From: a virus
Virus record (IMG/VR): IMGVR_UViG_3300031841_001673
Coordinates: 1-21,169 of that record
Strand: one strand, 5' to 3'
DNA: 21,169 nt
Shown here: piece by piece, positions 12,949 to 21,169 of the stretch
Layout of the letters: each line of letters starts with the position of its first letter
How positions within the stretch are numbered: position 1 is the stretch's first letter
Position numbers and translations under genes: made by a program
The notes under the pieces: model-generated
Seen by the model: the letters and a program-made list of their open reading frames with translations, nothing else
Told to the model about the DNA's origin: nothing
The model's database searches: none

Positions 12949-15360
12949 ATGGCTGAAGAATACAAAAGACAGACACAATATGCACCACAGATTAGAGTTG
13001 TTGACCAATCTGGTGGTAGAGCGATATCAAGAGCACTTGGGGAAGCGGCCGCTCTTGAAAGAGATTCAGAAGCTAAACTTGTACAAAGTATTGCAGGTGT
13101 TGGTAAAGAAGTTGATAAAGCAAGAGCAAAGTCTGCTGTAGATGATTTTGCTGTTGAATTTGAAGAAGTAGAAATACAAGATGATGATGGCAAAATTCAA
13201 AATATTAAAAGACCTAAACCTATAAATAGACCATTGTTCTTTACAGACGAAGCAGTTAAATTATTTGATCGTTTTGCTATATCAAAAGCAAAAGCACAAA
13301 TTGGTTTAGAATTAGATAAAGAAGCAATGAATATTGCTAATAAAATAAAATACGACATAGGCGGTACATCTGATGACTTTAATGGATTAATGACACCAAT
13401 CGTTGAAGCATATGCAGAACAACTGCCAAGTACATATAAGCCAATACTTGATATTACTATGCAGGAAATACAAGCACAACACTCTAATAGTATTGATGCT
13501 TACCATCAAAAATTACAAGTAGAAAAGAATAGTGCTGAAGCTGAAGAAATGGACAATATGTTTGCACAAAAGATTGGTCTAGCACTTCAATCTAATTCGT
13601 ATAATAAAGCTAAACAATATATTTTAGAGCAAACTAACAATTTAGAAACAATGGAAAAAACTTCTCCTTATGGAGCAAAGTTTGCAAAAAGAAATCTTGA
13701 AGCAAATAAATCATTATTAACTTTTTATGAGAAGTATGGAAACTTAATAAATCCTATGGATTTAAATGGACAAACAGTTAAAGGACAAAAAGCATATTTG
13801 CATAATATGATAGCAATGCAATCTTTGTTAAAAGGACAACCTGTAAAGTTTTATTCTAACGCAGATGCTAAAGAACCTGATATGACTATAACTTTAGAAC
13901 AATTTAATAATGATCTTGGTGAACTACGACCAAGTACAATTAAAGCCTTTAACAAACATATTACAGGACGAGTTGCGGCACTAAATGCATTAATAGAAGA
14001 TGATGAGTCTAGTTTATTTGCATCACAATTATCAGCACTTACACCAAACCAAGTTCAGGAAAGCACATACAACTCTTCTGCATTAGAAAGTTTATTTAAT
14101 GGAAAACCTTCAAATCAAATTAAAGGTCTTAAGACAATAGAAAAAATAATACAAAATAATGATCCAAGTTTTACTTTGAATGGTAATTACGATTTTGATC
14201 CAACAAATGTAATGCACTTGCGAATGTTTGAAAAAGTTGGATTTTTTCCAAATGTTTACAAAAAAAGAATTGATAAAGAAATATTTCAAAATAGAAATTT
14301 ACAAGTCCTTGAAACAATTATAAATAGAGATGTTTCAATGGGTGTTGAAGATAATACATTTCGTAGACTTGATCTTAGTGAAAACGCTTTAAAATTTATA
14401 GACAAAGTAGATGCACTTACAAACATAGGTATACCACTTGATGCAACAGTATTTGATTTACCTACAGTAGAAGAAAGATTAAAACAGTTATCAACGGCTA
14501 CAGGAGAGAAACTACCACTTATTAAACAACGGGCAAAAGAAGCGGCAGAAAAAGCAATATTTGATGTAGATGGAATTACAAATAGATTTGGACTTGGAAT
14601 TGCAGAAGGTAGGTTTGGTGGTAACTTAATAGAAGATGATGCCTTCTCACAATCAATTATTAATGATATTAAAACAGCTACATTTGTATCAGCTAAAATA
14701 CGACCAGATGCTTCATTAAGTGATTTAAAAGAAATAGCAAAAGATACACTAATTAGATTTGCAGGTACAGGGCAAATAGGTGTAAGCAAATATACAAAAC
14801 CATTATTTGGACCCAATAGTGGAGATACAACTAAATCTCAATTAGTTAAATATCCAATAGAAAATCATAAATTAATTGATCCAAATACAGGAGAAACAAC
14901 AACAAAACATATAGACGCTCTAATGTATAGAGCATACTTAGATACAGTACCAAAAGGCGAAAAACCAAGAAAATGGAAAGATATTAAGGATGTTATATAT
15001 GTTATACCATTATCTGAACAAGGAAGATTTACATCACCTGAATCACCACTTCTTGAAAGATATACTGTACATATGATAGATGACACAGGTATTAATGGTG
15101 GCTTATCTTTAACAGGAATAGGGCAAGATGGTCCACTTATAATTAATCCTTTTAATGTATTTAGAAAACTAAAAGATAATGAAGTTGCTAGTGATGATGC
15201 AAATAATGCAATAATGGGAACAAGTACAAGAAATAAATATGAATACAGTGATCTTTCTATAGAACAAAAAGTAGAAGTTGCAGAAAGAATAAATATGGGT
15301 GGTGCATTGCGTGAACAAATAGAAACATTTAATGATTTTGTGAGTGTATTAAATGAGTAA
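12949..15360 (+). CDS. Internal virion protein, T7 gp15-type ejection protein
   Basis: The 803-residue protein is in the position of T7 gp15 (747 residues), between the gp14-type and gp16-type genes. It is mostly alpha-helical by eye, with no signal peptide or long membrane helix. The start ATQ/AEEYKRQTQYAPQIRVVDQ-like opening and the early SIAGVGKEVDKARAKSAVDD stretch (43-62) resemble long internal proteins. Sequence identity to T7 gp15 is not evident by eye; the assignment rests on order, size and helical character. In T7 this protein spans the periplasm with gp16. It follows the gp14-type stop by 2 bases with no Shine-Dalgarno and overlaps the next gene by 8 bases. Confidence 0.75.
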   Translation: MAEEYKRQTQYAPQIRVVDQSGGRAISRALGEAAALERDSEAKLVQSIAGVGKEVDKARAKSAVDDFAVEFEEVEIQDDDGKIQNIKRPKPINRPLFFTDEAVKLFDRFAISKAKAQIGLELDKEAMNIANKIKYDIGGTSDDFNGLMTPIVEAYAEQLPSTYKPILDITMQEIQAQHSNSIDAYHQKLQVEKNSAEAEEMDNMFAQKIGLALQSNSYNKAKQYILEQTNNLETMEKTSPYGAKFAKRNLEANKSLLTFYEKYGNLINPMDLNGQTVKGQKAYLHNMIAMQSLLKGQPVKFYSNADAKEPDMTITLEQFNNDLGELRPSTIKAFNKHITGRVAALNALIEDDESSLFASQLSALTPNQVQESTYNSSALESLFNGKPSNQIKGLKTIEKIIQNNDPSFTLNGNYDFDPTNVMHLRMFEKVGFFPNVYKKRIDKEIFQNRNLQVLETIINRDVSMGVEDNTFRRLDLSENALKFIDKVDALTNIGIPLDATVFDLPTVEERLKQLSTATGEKLPLIKQRAKEAAEKAIFDVDGITNRFGLGIAEGRFGGNLIEDDAFSQSIINDIKTATFVSAKIRPDASLSDLKEIAKDTLIRFAGTGQIGVSKYTKPLFGPNSGDTTKSQLVKYPIENHKLIDPNTGETTTKHIDALMYRAYLDTVPKGEKPRKWKDIKDVIYVIPLSEQGRFTSPESPLLERYTVHMIDDTGINGGLSLTGIGQDGPLIINPFNVFRKLKDNEVASDDANNAIMGTSTRNKYEYSDLSIEQKVEVAERINMGGALREQIETFNDFVSVLNE

Positions 15361-18300
15361 AGATGTATATGAAAGTGCCGAACAATTACCAAATCCAGAA
15401 CAAAAAAGTTATTTAGGTTCACAAACTGCTGAATCTATAATACTAGATGATGTTGCTCAACCTAAGACTCTTATACATAGACCACAAGATGATCAATCAT
15501 TTAGAGGTGATTTTGTAGATTTGTTTATGTTAAATACAGTTGGTCAACTTGTAGATAAATATAAGTTTGGTAGAGAAACAGGAGATTTTGATCCTAACTA
15601 TGAACCAATGATGGACATAGAAGGTTATGAGCCAAATTACAAACAATTTATAGAATCTAAAAATTCAATACATACACAAATAATAAAAGATCAAATTGAT
15701 AGAAATACTGCACGTAGAGAAAGAACAGCAGATGCAGGTTTTTTTACTCATTTAGGTGCAGGTATTATTGATCCTGTAGTTTTAATACCTATATTCGGCG
15801 TTAAGGGCGTTGGTCTTGTAAAAAATTTTATGAGAACAGCAGGACAGATAGGAGCGGCAGAAGTGCCTAACCAATACCTTAGATATAATCTTGATCCTAC
15901 AATGACTAAAAGTGAAGGTGTAGCTACTGTTGGATATAGTATGTTGTTTGGTGGTGCTTTAGGTAGTGCTGTCGGTGCATTAAAGAAAACTATGCCTGAA
16001 GATGCATATGCTAAATCTTTTAATGGCAAATCGCTGACAGAGCACTTAGAAAAATATAATGAAAAATATAATCAAGCTACTGTAAAATTTAATGTTGGAG
16101 AAACAACTTTTGATCTTGACCCAACAAATGCTGTATCAGGTATTGTTTTTAAAAAAATGGAAGGCAAAAAAGGTTTTAATAATCCCGGTAAAAATTTAAC
16201 AAAAAAAGGTAAACGCCGTGCTAAAATAAATGTTCGTAGTAATTTAGATTTAGATAGTAATAATACAATATATACTAAAGAGCAAATAAAAGGTTTACTT
16301 AATCAAACAGATGATCTTGTTAAATACGAAAAAGATATAGCAACATTTTCTAAAGTTGCAGACTATGATGTAAAAGCAAACATTCTTAATTTTGATGAAA
16401 GAGTAGCCAAAGGACAATGGATAAACAAATTATATTTAGATCAATTTAGAAAACTTAAAGTAAAATTACCTGAAGGTATGTTAAAAACAGAAGAAGATTG
16501 GTTTCATTTTAATGCTGTTAGAGCAATAGGCGAAAAAGTATATAGACCAAAAACCAAACAATTTAAATCAGATATTGCATATCAAAAAGCATTAACAGAG
16601 TGGACAATAGATTATGTGCAAAAACCTGTAAATGCAAATTATAAAACAGATGTTGGTGTCTTATTAGGCACATTAGAAAAAGCAAGTCCATTAAGAAGAG
16701 GATTAGAAAATATATATAATAATAAAAAAATTAATGATGATGACAAAAGTTATTATGCAAGAAAATTATATGAAATAACAGGCAATCACGGGACTATATT
16801 AGAAGCTAATAGATTAGGAGTACATAGTCCAAGTTCTATTGCTATGGATTTATCTGTAAAACATTTTGCAAGATATTTACAACATATTGCTAAAATAGAA
16901 GATGAGTTTCATAGACTATATGGTTTTGATGAGTCTATGTCTAATATGCAAAGAAGAGGTAAAGGTTTTGTTATTGCTACAAAAAATACCGTAAAAAAAG
17001 TAGGTAATTTTTTTGCAAGAAATAAAACTGCAACACCTCGTAATTTAAGTAAAGTAGAATTTTTTGAGTTAGTAGGTGAAGCCAGATTAGATAAATCTAT
17101 TTTAACAAGACTAACAGGTGAAGAAAAAAAAGCTGTAGTTAATTCGTTAAAAGAAGTAGACCAATTTTTTAAATTTTATAATAAAGAAGCAAGTAGACTT
17201 GGTATGTTTGCTACACAAGGTGCACAAACACAATTATTAAGAAAGTTTGAGTTTGCTAGAAGTGAAATAGATAAAGATTTAGGGCAAACATTAAAAAAAG
17301 AAATAGATGATTTTCTTGCAGAAAAAAGGCAAGAATATTTTACAGCAGGTGTAAGATCAGATCCTATGGCATTTATGACAGAAAAATCAGAAATTATAAA
17401 TTCATTGTCTGCAACACAAAAAGCACAAGTAAAAAAAAAATTAGAATTAGAACGAGATATTAATTTTGCACAAAGAGATATTCCTAATTTACCAAACAAA
17501 GAATCTACAATAGAAGATTATATGCCATTAGTATTTAATCACGAAAAAGTAAAAAAAAATGAAACTGCATTAAAAGATATGTTGCAAAGAAATGTAGAAG
17601 AAATGATAGAACAAGCACCTTTTCCAGGAAGCAAGTATATAACTACAAGAGCAAGACTAAGAGAAGAAGGATATCCTGATAAAGGGTTTAACATAAGTAA
17701 ATTTGAAGGTGATGATGTACCTGCTAATGAACGTCAAGAAATTATTAGAGCAGAAGTAGAAAGACGGCATACATATATTTTAGAAACACAATCGAAGTTT
17801 CAAGATATAGAAGGTATTAACAATATAGATAGAACATATACAGGTGCAGGCAAAATAGGTTCTAAAAATTTATTAGCACGAGAAACAGATATACCACCTT
17901 CCGAGTTTGCACCATTTGTAGAAACTGATATTAACTTTGTAATGAGAAGTTATTCGCAAAGAATGGGAGGTGCAATAGAATTTACTAGAAAATATGGTGA
18001 TACACATATGAAAGATTTTCTTAATCATTTAGAAATAAAAATGTTAAGAGCAGGTATGGATAAAACAGAAATAAACAAAGTAATGAATTCGTTTCAAGAT
18101 GAAAAAGATAAGTTATTAGGTACATTTTATAGTGCCGACCCTACTGCTCTTACTGCTCGTGGAGTTGTAGCACTACGAAATATGATTAGTCTTGCATATA
18201 TGGGTAAAGTTGCCTTATCGGCTTTACCTGAAGCAGGTCGCCCTGTTATGGTTAATGGTTTTCAAAAAACATTTAGAATGGGTTTGAATAACTTATTTGA

Positions 18301-19510
18301 CGCACAAAATGGATTTGCCAAGTCTAATTTAAAAGACATAAGATATTTTGCTCCATTTCAAGAATTAGCTGTAGCTATGACTAATAGATATGTTTATGAA
18401 GGTGGCATTACTCTTGATGCTACAAGGTCTGGTAGAATTTTTGATAAATATTTTGGACAATATGCAGAGAGAGCACAGGAGTATTTCTTTACATTTAATG
18501 GTTTGCAACCTATGACATATTACTACAAAACATTTAATAGTATGATTTCTATACATAGATTTTTAGAAGATAGTATAAAATGGAGTAAAGGTAAATTATC
18601 TAAAGCAGAACAAGATCGTCTTTTGTCATATGGTATAAATAAAGATATGGCTAAAGTAATTGCTCGTATGCCTATAGAAAAAATAAAAACTGATGACCCT
18701 AACTTACCCGGGTTGCTTGCAAATATGACAGAGTGGCATAAATATGATGGTGGTATTGTAGCAAGAGATGTATTATCTAAAGCCATAAAAACAGATGTAG
18801 ATAGAGCGATAGTAACACCTACTGCAGGTGATGCTCCAAATATGATGAGTGGTGTTATTAGAATAAATGATGAAGGTATTACACAATTATTTGAAAATAA
18901 ATTGTTTAGAAAATTTATAGAAATAATTTCTGTAGGTAAAGTAGATCGAACAGAGTTTGGAGTAAAAATAAATTCTGCACCATTACAGTTATTAACACAA
19001 TTTTATTCTTGGGCGTTTGGTGCAAATGGTAAAGTTTTAATATCTGCAACACAAGGTAGAGAGGCAGGAGCAAATATGTGGGCAGGAATGAGTACAATGA
19101 TTGGTTTAGGTATGTTTGCAGATTGGGCAAAAAATCCACAATATTGGGAAAACAAAGAAACAACTGAAAAAATTATTAGAGGTGTAGAACTGTCAGGTAC
19201 TATGGCATTACTTGGTGATCTTAATTTTACAATGGAAACAATGAGTGGTGGTATTACAGGACAATCTGTAGGACTAAGACCTATGTTAGGGGTAGAGCCA
19301 CGATTTGGTGATGCTGACGAACACGACGCTTTTACAAGTATTATAGGAGCAGGTCCTGCCGCAATTTATGAGTTATCAAGAGCATTAGGTGGTAGTGATT
19401 TTACTAATGAAGAAAAACACGACACAATAAAAAGACTACTACCATTGTCAAATACTTACATTATAGGTAATATGATTGAAAACATATATGATGGAATAAG
19501 AGGTATATAA
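15353..19510 (+). CDS. Internal virion protein, T7 gp16-type ejection protein without visible transglycosylase domain
   Basis: The 1385-residue protein is the largest in the window and has the size and position of T7 gp16 (1318). T7 gp16 begins with a lytic transglycosylase domain; here the first 120 residues are polar (YESAEQLPNPEQKSYLGSQT and onward), with no E-S-x-x-N-P or G-x-M-Q catalytic pattern. Hydrophobic segments occur at 130-160 (FTHLGAGIIDPVVLIPIFGV) and 189-210 (VATVGYSMLFGGALGSAVGA). These are the kind of element expected in a channel-forming ejection protein. The rest is largely helical, including a Lys-rich stretch near 275-300. Its start lies in the last codons of the gp15-type gene (ATGAGTAA overlap), so the three ejection genes are probably translated in series. 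Confidence 0.83.
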   Translation: MSKDVYESAEQLPNPEQKSYLGSQTAESIILDDVAQPKTLIHRPQDDQSFRGDFVDLFMLNTVGQLVDKYKFGRETGDFDPNYEPMMDIEGYEPNYKQFIESKNSIHTQIIKDQIDRNTARRERTADAGFFTHLGAGIIDPVVLIPIFGVKGVGLVKNFMRTAGQIGAAEVPNQYLRYNLDPTMTKSEGVATVGYSMLFGGALGSAVGALKKTMPEDAYAKSFNGKSLTEHLEKYNEKYNQATVKFNVGETTFDLDPTNAVSGIVFKKMEGKKGFNNPGKNLTKKGKRRAKINVRSNLDLDSNNTIYTKEQIKGLLNQTDDLVKYEKDIATFSKVADYDVKANILNFDERVAKGQWINKLYLDQFRKLKVKLPEGMLKTEEDWFHFNAVRAIGEKVYRPKTKQFKSDIAYQKALTEWTIDYVQKPVNANYKTDVGVLLGTLEKASPLRRGLENIYNNKKINDDDKSYYARKLYEITGNHGTILEANRLGVHSPSSIAMDLSVKHFARYLQHIAKIEDEFHRLYGFDESMSNMQRRGKGFVIATKNTVKKVGNFFARNKTATPRNLSKVEFFELVGEARLDKSILTRLTGEEKKAVVNSLKEVDQFFKFYNKEASRLGMFATQGAQTQLLRKFEFARSEIDKDLGQTLKKEIDDFLAEKRQEYFTAGVRSDPMAFMTEKSEIINSLSATQKAQVKKKLELERDINFAQRDIPNLPNKESTIEDYMPLVFNHEKVKKNETALKDMLQRNVEEMIEQAPFPGSKYITTRARLREEGYPDKGFNISKFEGDDVPANERQEIIRAEVERRHTYILETQSKFQDIEGINNIDRTYTGAGKIGSKNLLARETDIPPSEFAPFVETDINFVMRSYSQRMGGAIEFTRKYGDTHMKDFLNHLEIKMLRAGMDKTEINKVMNSFQDEKDKLLGTFYSADPTALTARGVVALRNMISLAYMGKVALSALPEAGRPVMVNGFQKTFRMGLNNLFDAQNGFAKSNLKDIRYFAPFQELAVAMTNRYVYEGGITLDATRSGRIFDKYFGQYAERAQEYFFTFNGLQPMTYYYKTFNSMISIHRFLEDSIKWSKGKLSKAEQDRLLSYGINKDMAKVIARMPIEKIKTDDPNLPGLLANMTEWHKYDGGIVARDVLSKAIKTDVDRAIVTPTAGDAPNMMSGVIRINDEGITQLFENKLFRKFIEIISVGKVDRTEFGVKINSAPLQLLTQFYSWAFGANGKVLISATQGREAGANMWAGMSTMIGLGMFADWAKNPQYWENKETTEKIIRGVELSGTMALLGDLNFTMETMSGGITGQSVGLRPMLGVEPRFGDADEHDAFTSIIGAGPAAIYELSRALGGSDFTNEEKHDTIKRLLPLSNTYIIGNMIENIYDGIRGI

Positions 19511-20343
19511 TGACATTAGTGTCAGCACAAAATACACCTAGACATAGTTTTACTGCAACAGCAAGTCAAACAACATATACTATTACGTTTGAATTTTTTG
19601 CTATTGCTGATTTAAAAGTATATGTAGATGGTTCTTTAGCTACATACAATGCTAATCCTACTACTACAACAACATATAAAGTAACAGCAACTAATTCGTC
19701 TAGCGATAGTGCGTATGAGTTTGGTACGGGTGCAACTATTACATTTGGTAGTGGTCATACTGCAGGACAAAAAATTGTTATTATACGAAAAATAGATATA
19801 GAAAGAACAACTGATTTTCCTGTAAACGGAGCATTTGATGTTACTGCATTAAATACAGAATTAGATAAAAATATAGCAATATTTGCCGAGCACAATGATA
19901 AATTAGATAGAACAATTAGACTAGATGATCATAGTGCTAGTGGTACATTAACAATACCAACAACAAGAGCAGATAAAATATTATCTTTTGATAGTTCAGG
20001 TAATGTTTCTGTAAGTTCACAACCTATTTCAGGTGGTGTAACAGTAAGCACATTATCAGCCGGAGCATCAGCTACAGGTTCTTATAATTCTACAACAGGC
20101 GTGTTATCACTTGGAATACCACAAGGTGCAACAGGTGCAACAGGTGCGGCAGGAGCAGATGGAACAGGTAATTTTAACAGTTTTACAATCACAGATGGCT
20201 CCACATCACAAACAATAGAAGATGGAAATACACTTACACTAACAGCAGGTACTAATATGCAAGTATCAGTAAGTGCAACAGATACAGTAACAATAACTAA
20301 CACAGCACCTGACCCTGTTGCATTAGCTATAGCTTTAGGTTAA
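19510..20343 (+). CDS. Short T7-type tail fibre anchor with collagen-like segment
   Basis: The 277-residue protein has the N-terminal tail-attachment domain of the T7 gp17 type. The beta-rich opening TITFEFFAIADLKVYVDGS (24-42) leads to IVIIRKIDIERTTDFPVNGA (89-108). Then comes LNTELDKNIAIFAEHNDKLD (114-133), the helix that follows the attachment domain. Residues 181-201 and 202-220 hold a phage fibre module ending in a short collagen-like run, GIPQGATGATGAAGADGTG. The remainder is beta-rich (FTITDGSTSQTIEDGNTLTL). It is about half the 553 residues of T7 gp17 and lacks an obvious receptor-binding tip, so the following genes may supply it. TAATG joins it to the gp16-type gene; AGAGG upstream is a fair ribosome-binding site. 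Confidence 0.87.
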   Translation: MTLVSAQNTPRHSFTATASQTTYTITFEFFAIADLKVYVDGSLATYNANPTTTTTYKVTATNSSSDSAYEFGTGATITFGSGHTAGQKIVIIRKIDIERTTDFPVNGAFDVTALNTELDKNIAIFAEHNDKLDRTIRLDDHSASGTLTIPTTRADKILSFDSSGNVSVSSQPISGGVTVSTLSAGASATGSYNSTTGVLSLGIPQGATGATGAAGADGTGNFNSFTITDGSTSQTIEDGNTLTLTAGTNMQVSVSATDTVTITNTAPDPVALAIALG

Positions 20344-20356
20344 TATAGGAAACAAT

Positions 20357-20701
20357 ATGGCAAATACATTTAAAGTAAAAACAAAAGCAAGTGTAAGCAA
20401 TAGTTCTTTAGATACAATATATACTGTGCCTTCGAGCACAAGTACAGTTGTATTAGGTATGGCATTAAGCAATAAAACAACTAATGCAATAACTGCAGAT
20501 GTACAATTAGTAAGTAATACTTCTGATACAGAAACAAATGCAGATGTCTTTTTGCTAAAAGGAGTAGATATACCTGCTAATACTACACTTGAGGTGTTTG
20601 GAGGACAAAAAGTTGTCGTGCAAACAACTGATGTTATTAAAGCACAAGCAAGTGCCGCAACGGCATTAGATGTTGCATTGTCAATTATGGAGATAACCTA
20701 A
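20357..20701 (+). CDS. Small beta-rich tail-region protein
   Basis: The 114-residue product is almost entirely beta-strand by eye: DTIYTVPSSTSTVVLGMALS (19-38), then ITADVQLV, VFLLKGVDIPANTTLEVFGG (64-83), QKVVVQTTDVIKAQ and LDVALSIMEIT. This layout (YTVP-S-T-VV-G, IPA-x-T-LEV-x-GG, I-x-x-x-ME-T) is familiar from short proteins beside marine phage fibre genes. It also occurs in tail or baseplate-type jelly-roll/Ig-like proteins. The function is unassigned; a fibre-associated or receptor-contact role is inferred from position. AGGAAA lies 6-7 bases before the start, and its stop overlaps the next start (TAATG). Confidence 0.78.
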   Translation: MANTFKVKTKASVSNSSLDTIYTVPSSTSTVVLGMALSNKTTNAITADVQLVSNTSDTETNADVFLLKGVDIPANTTLEVFGGQKVVVQTTDVIKAQASAATALDVALSIMEIT

Positions 20702-21169
20702 TGCCTTATCTCGGATCTTCACCTACTACATCATCAGTAGCACTTGCAAAACAAGATTTTACAACAAGTGCAACAACTTCTTATACTCTAGCTAATTCAG
20801 TAACAAGTGCAAATGATATAGCTTTATTTATTAACAATGTAAGACAAGAGCCAACGTATGCATATAGTGCATCTGGTACTGCATTAACACTTACAGCCGC
20901 AACTACAAGCTCAGATGATATGTACTGTGTATATTTAGGTAGAGCAGTAGGTACAATAAATCCTGCTAGTGGTAGTGTAGGTGTAGGGGAATTATCAGCC
21001 ACAGGTACAAAAAACAGTACAACATTTTTACGAGGTGATAATACTTTTGCAACTCCAAGTGGTGGTGCATATGAAACAGCATTGTTACATGTAAGGCAAG
21101 AAGAAAGCAGTGGTGGTGGAAGTGGTAGTATGTCTACAAGTGCTTGGAATACAAGAACTCTTAATACAG
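20701..21169 (+). CDS. Fibre/receptor-binding-like protein, 3' end beyond window
   Basis: An open frame runs from the ATG overlapping the previous stop to the window edge (at least 156 residues, no stop). The start MPYLGSSPTTSSVALAKQDF is followed by IALFINNVRQEPTYAYSASG (44-63), a common fibre N-terminal pattern (V-x-x-N-G/N-V-x-Q-x-P-x-x-x-Y). LYLGRAV-like and TFLRGDNTFATPSGG segments follow; these often link fibre domains. The last visible part, LLHVRQEESSGGGSGSMSTS and onward, looks like the beginning of a C-terminal jelly-roll domain seen in phage tip proteins. GGAGA sits about 9 bases upstream. It is probably the next component of the host-attachment apparatus; the receptor domain cannot be judged because the gene is cut. 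Confidence 0.8.
   Translation, partial: MPYLGSSPTTSSVALAKQDFTTSATTSYTLANSVTSANDIALFINNVRQEPTYAYSASGTALTLTAATTSSDDMYCVYLGRAVGTINPASGSVGVGELSATGTKNSTTFLRGDNTFATPSGGAYETALLHVRQEESSGGGSGSMSTSAWNTRTLNT

Noticed and set aside
14286-14816. 176-residue open frame on the minus strand
   Set aside because: It lies wholly inside the gp15-type gene. Its hydrophobic, Ser/Ile-rich translation is what the antisense of a Lys/Asn/Glu-rich gene gives. No ribosome-binding site or recognisable motif.
14865-15422. 185-residue open frame on the minus strand
   Set aside because: Antisense to the end of the gp15-type gene and the start of the gp16-type gene, with shadow-like Phe/Ser/Leu composition and no domain.
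20070-20170. Collagen-like repeat as a possible DNA tandem repeat array
   Set aside because: Only a few GCAACAGGT-like units are present and they encode the Gly-x-y run of the fibre. Not an independent repeat element or CRISPR.

Overview
The window reads as one late structural/packaging module of a tailed bacteriophage with a T7-like (podovirus) body plan. All credible genes are on the + strand and packed end to end, with many stop/start overlaps. The DNA is strongly AT-rich, with Lys as AAA, Leu as TTA and Arg as AGA. Several small proteins look like families I associate with marine phage genomes. I infer a lytic marine podovirus, plausibly of an AT-rich alphaproteobacterium such as SAR11/Pelagibacterales. 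The host is inference only: no integrase, tRNA or host gene is present to test it.

Layout. (1) 16-405: a probable small terminase-like DNA-binding protein. (2) 406-666: the only long non-coding stretch, holding three consecutive hairpins, a possible alternative pairing, a short direct repeat and a 13-T run. (3) 667-3082: an accessory block of eight small genes, most of them very lysine-rich, including a 17-residue ORF, a DUF6321-like protein, a small HNH protein and a DUF5872-like protein. (4) 3063-4568: large terminase, followed by a Gly/Pro-rich small protein and the portal. (5) 6449-9161: head assembly genes (Bbp19-like, scaffold, gp13-like acetyltransferase-fold protein, major capsid protein, small capsid-associated protein), closed by a strong GNRA-loop hairpin. 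(6) 9198-12440: tail adaptor and nozzle (T7 gp11/gp12 types). (7) 12440-19510: three ejection proteins at the positions of T7 gp14, gp15 and gp16. (8) 19510-21169: T7-type fibre anchor, a small beta-rich protein and the start of another fibre-like gene cut by the window edge.

How it works together: the terminase pumps DNA through the portal into a scaffolded capsid; the gp11/gp12-type proteins build the stubby tail; the three internal proteins would leave the head at infection and form a channel across the envelope; and the distal genes provide host attachment. Compared with T7, the terminase is upstream of the portal rather than at the end of the late region, and the gp16-type protein shows no lytic transglycosylase domain. 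The least explained parts are the structured non-coding region and the basic small-gene block between the two terminase genes.
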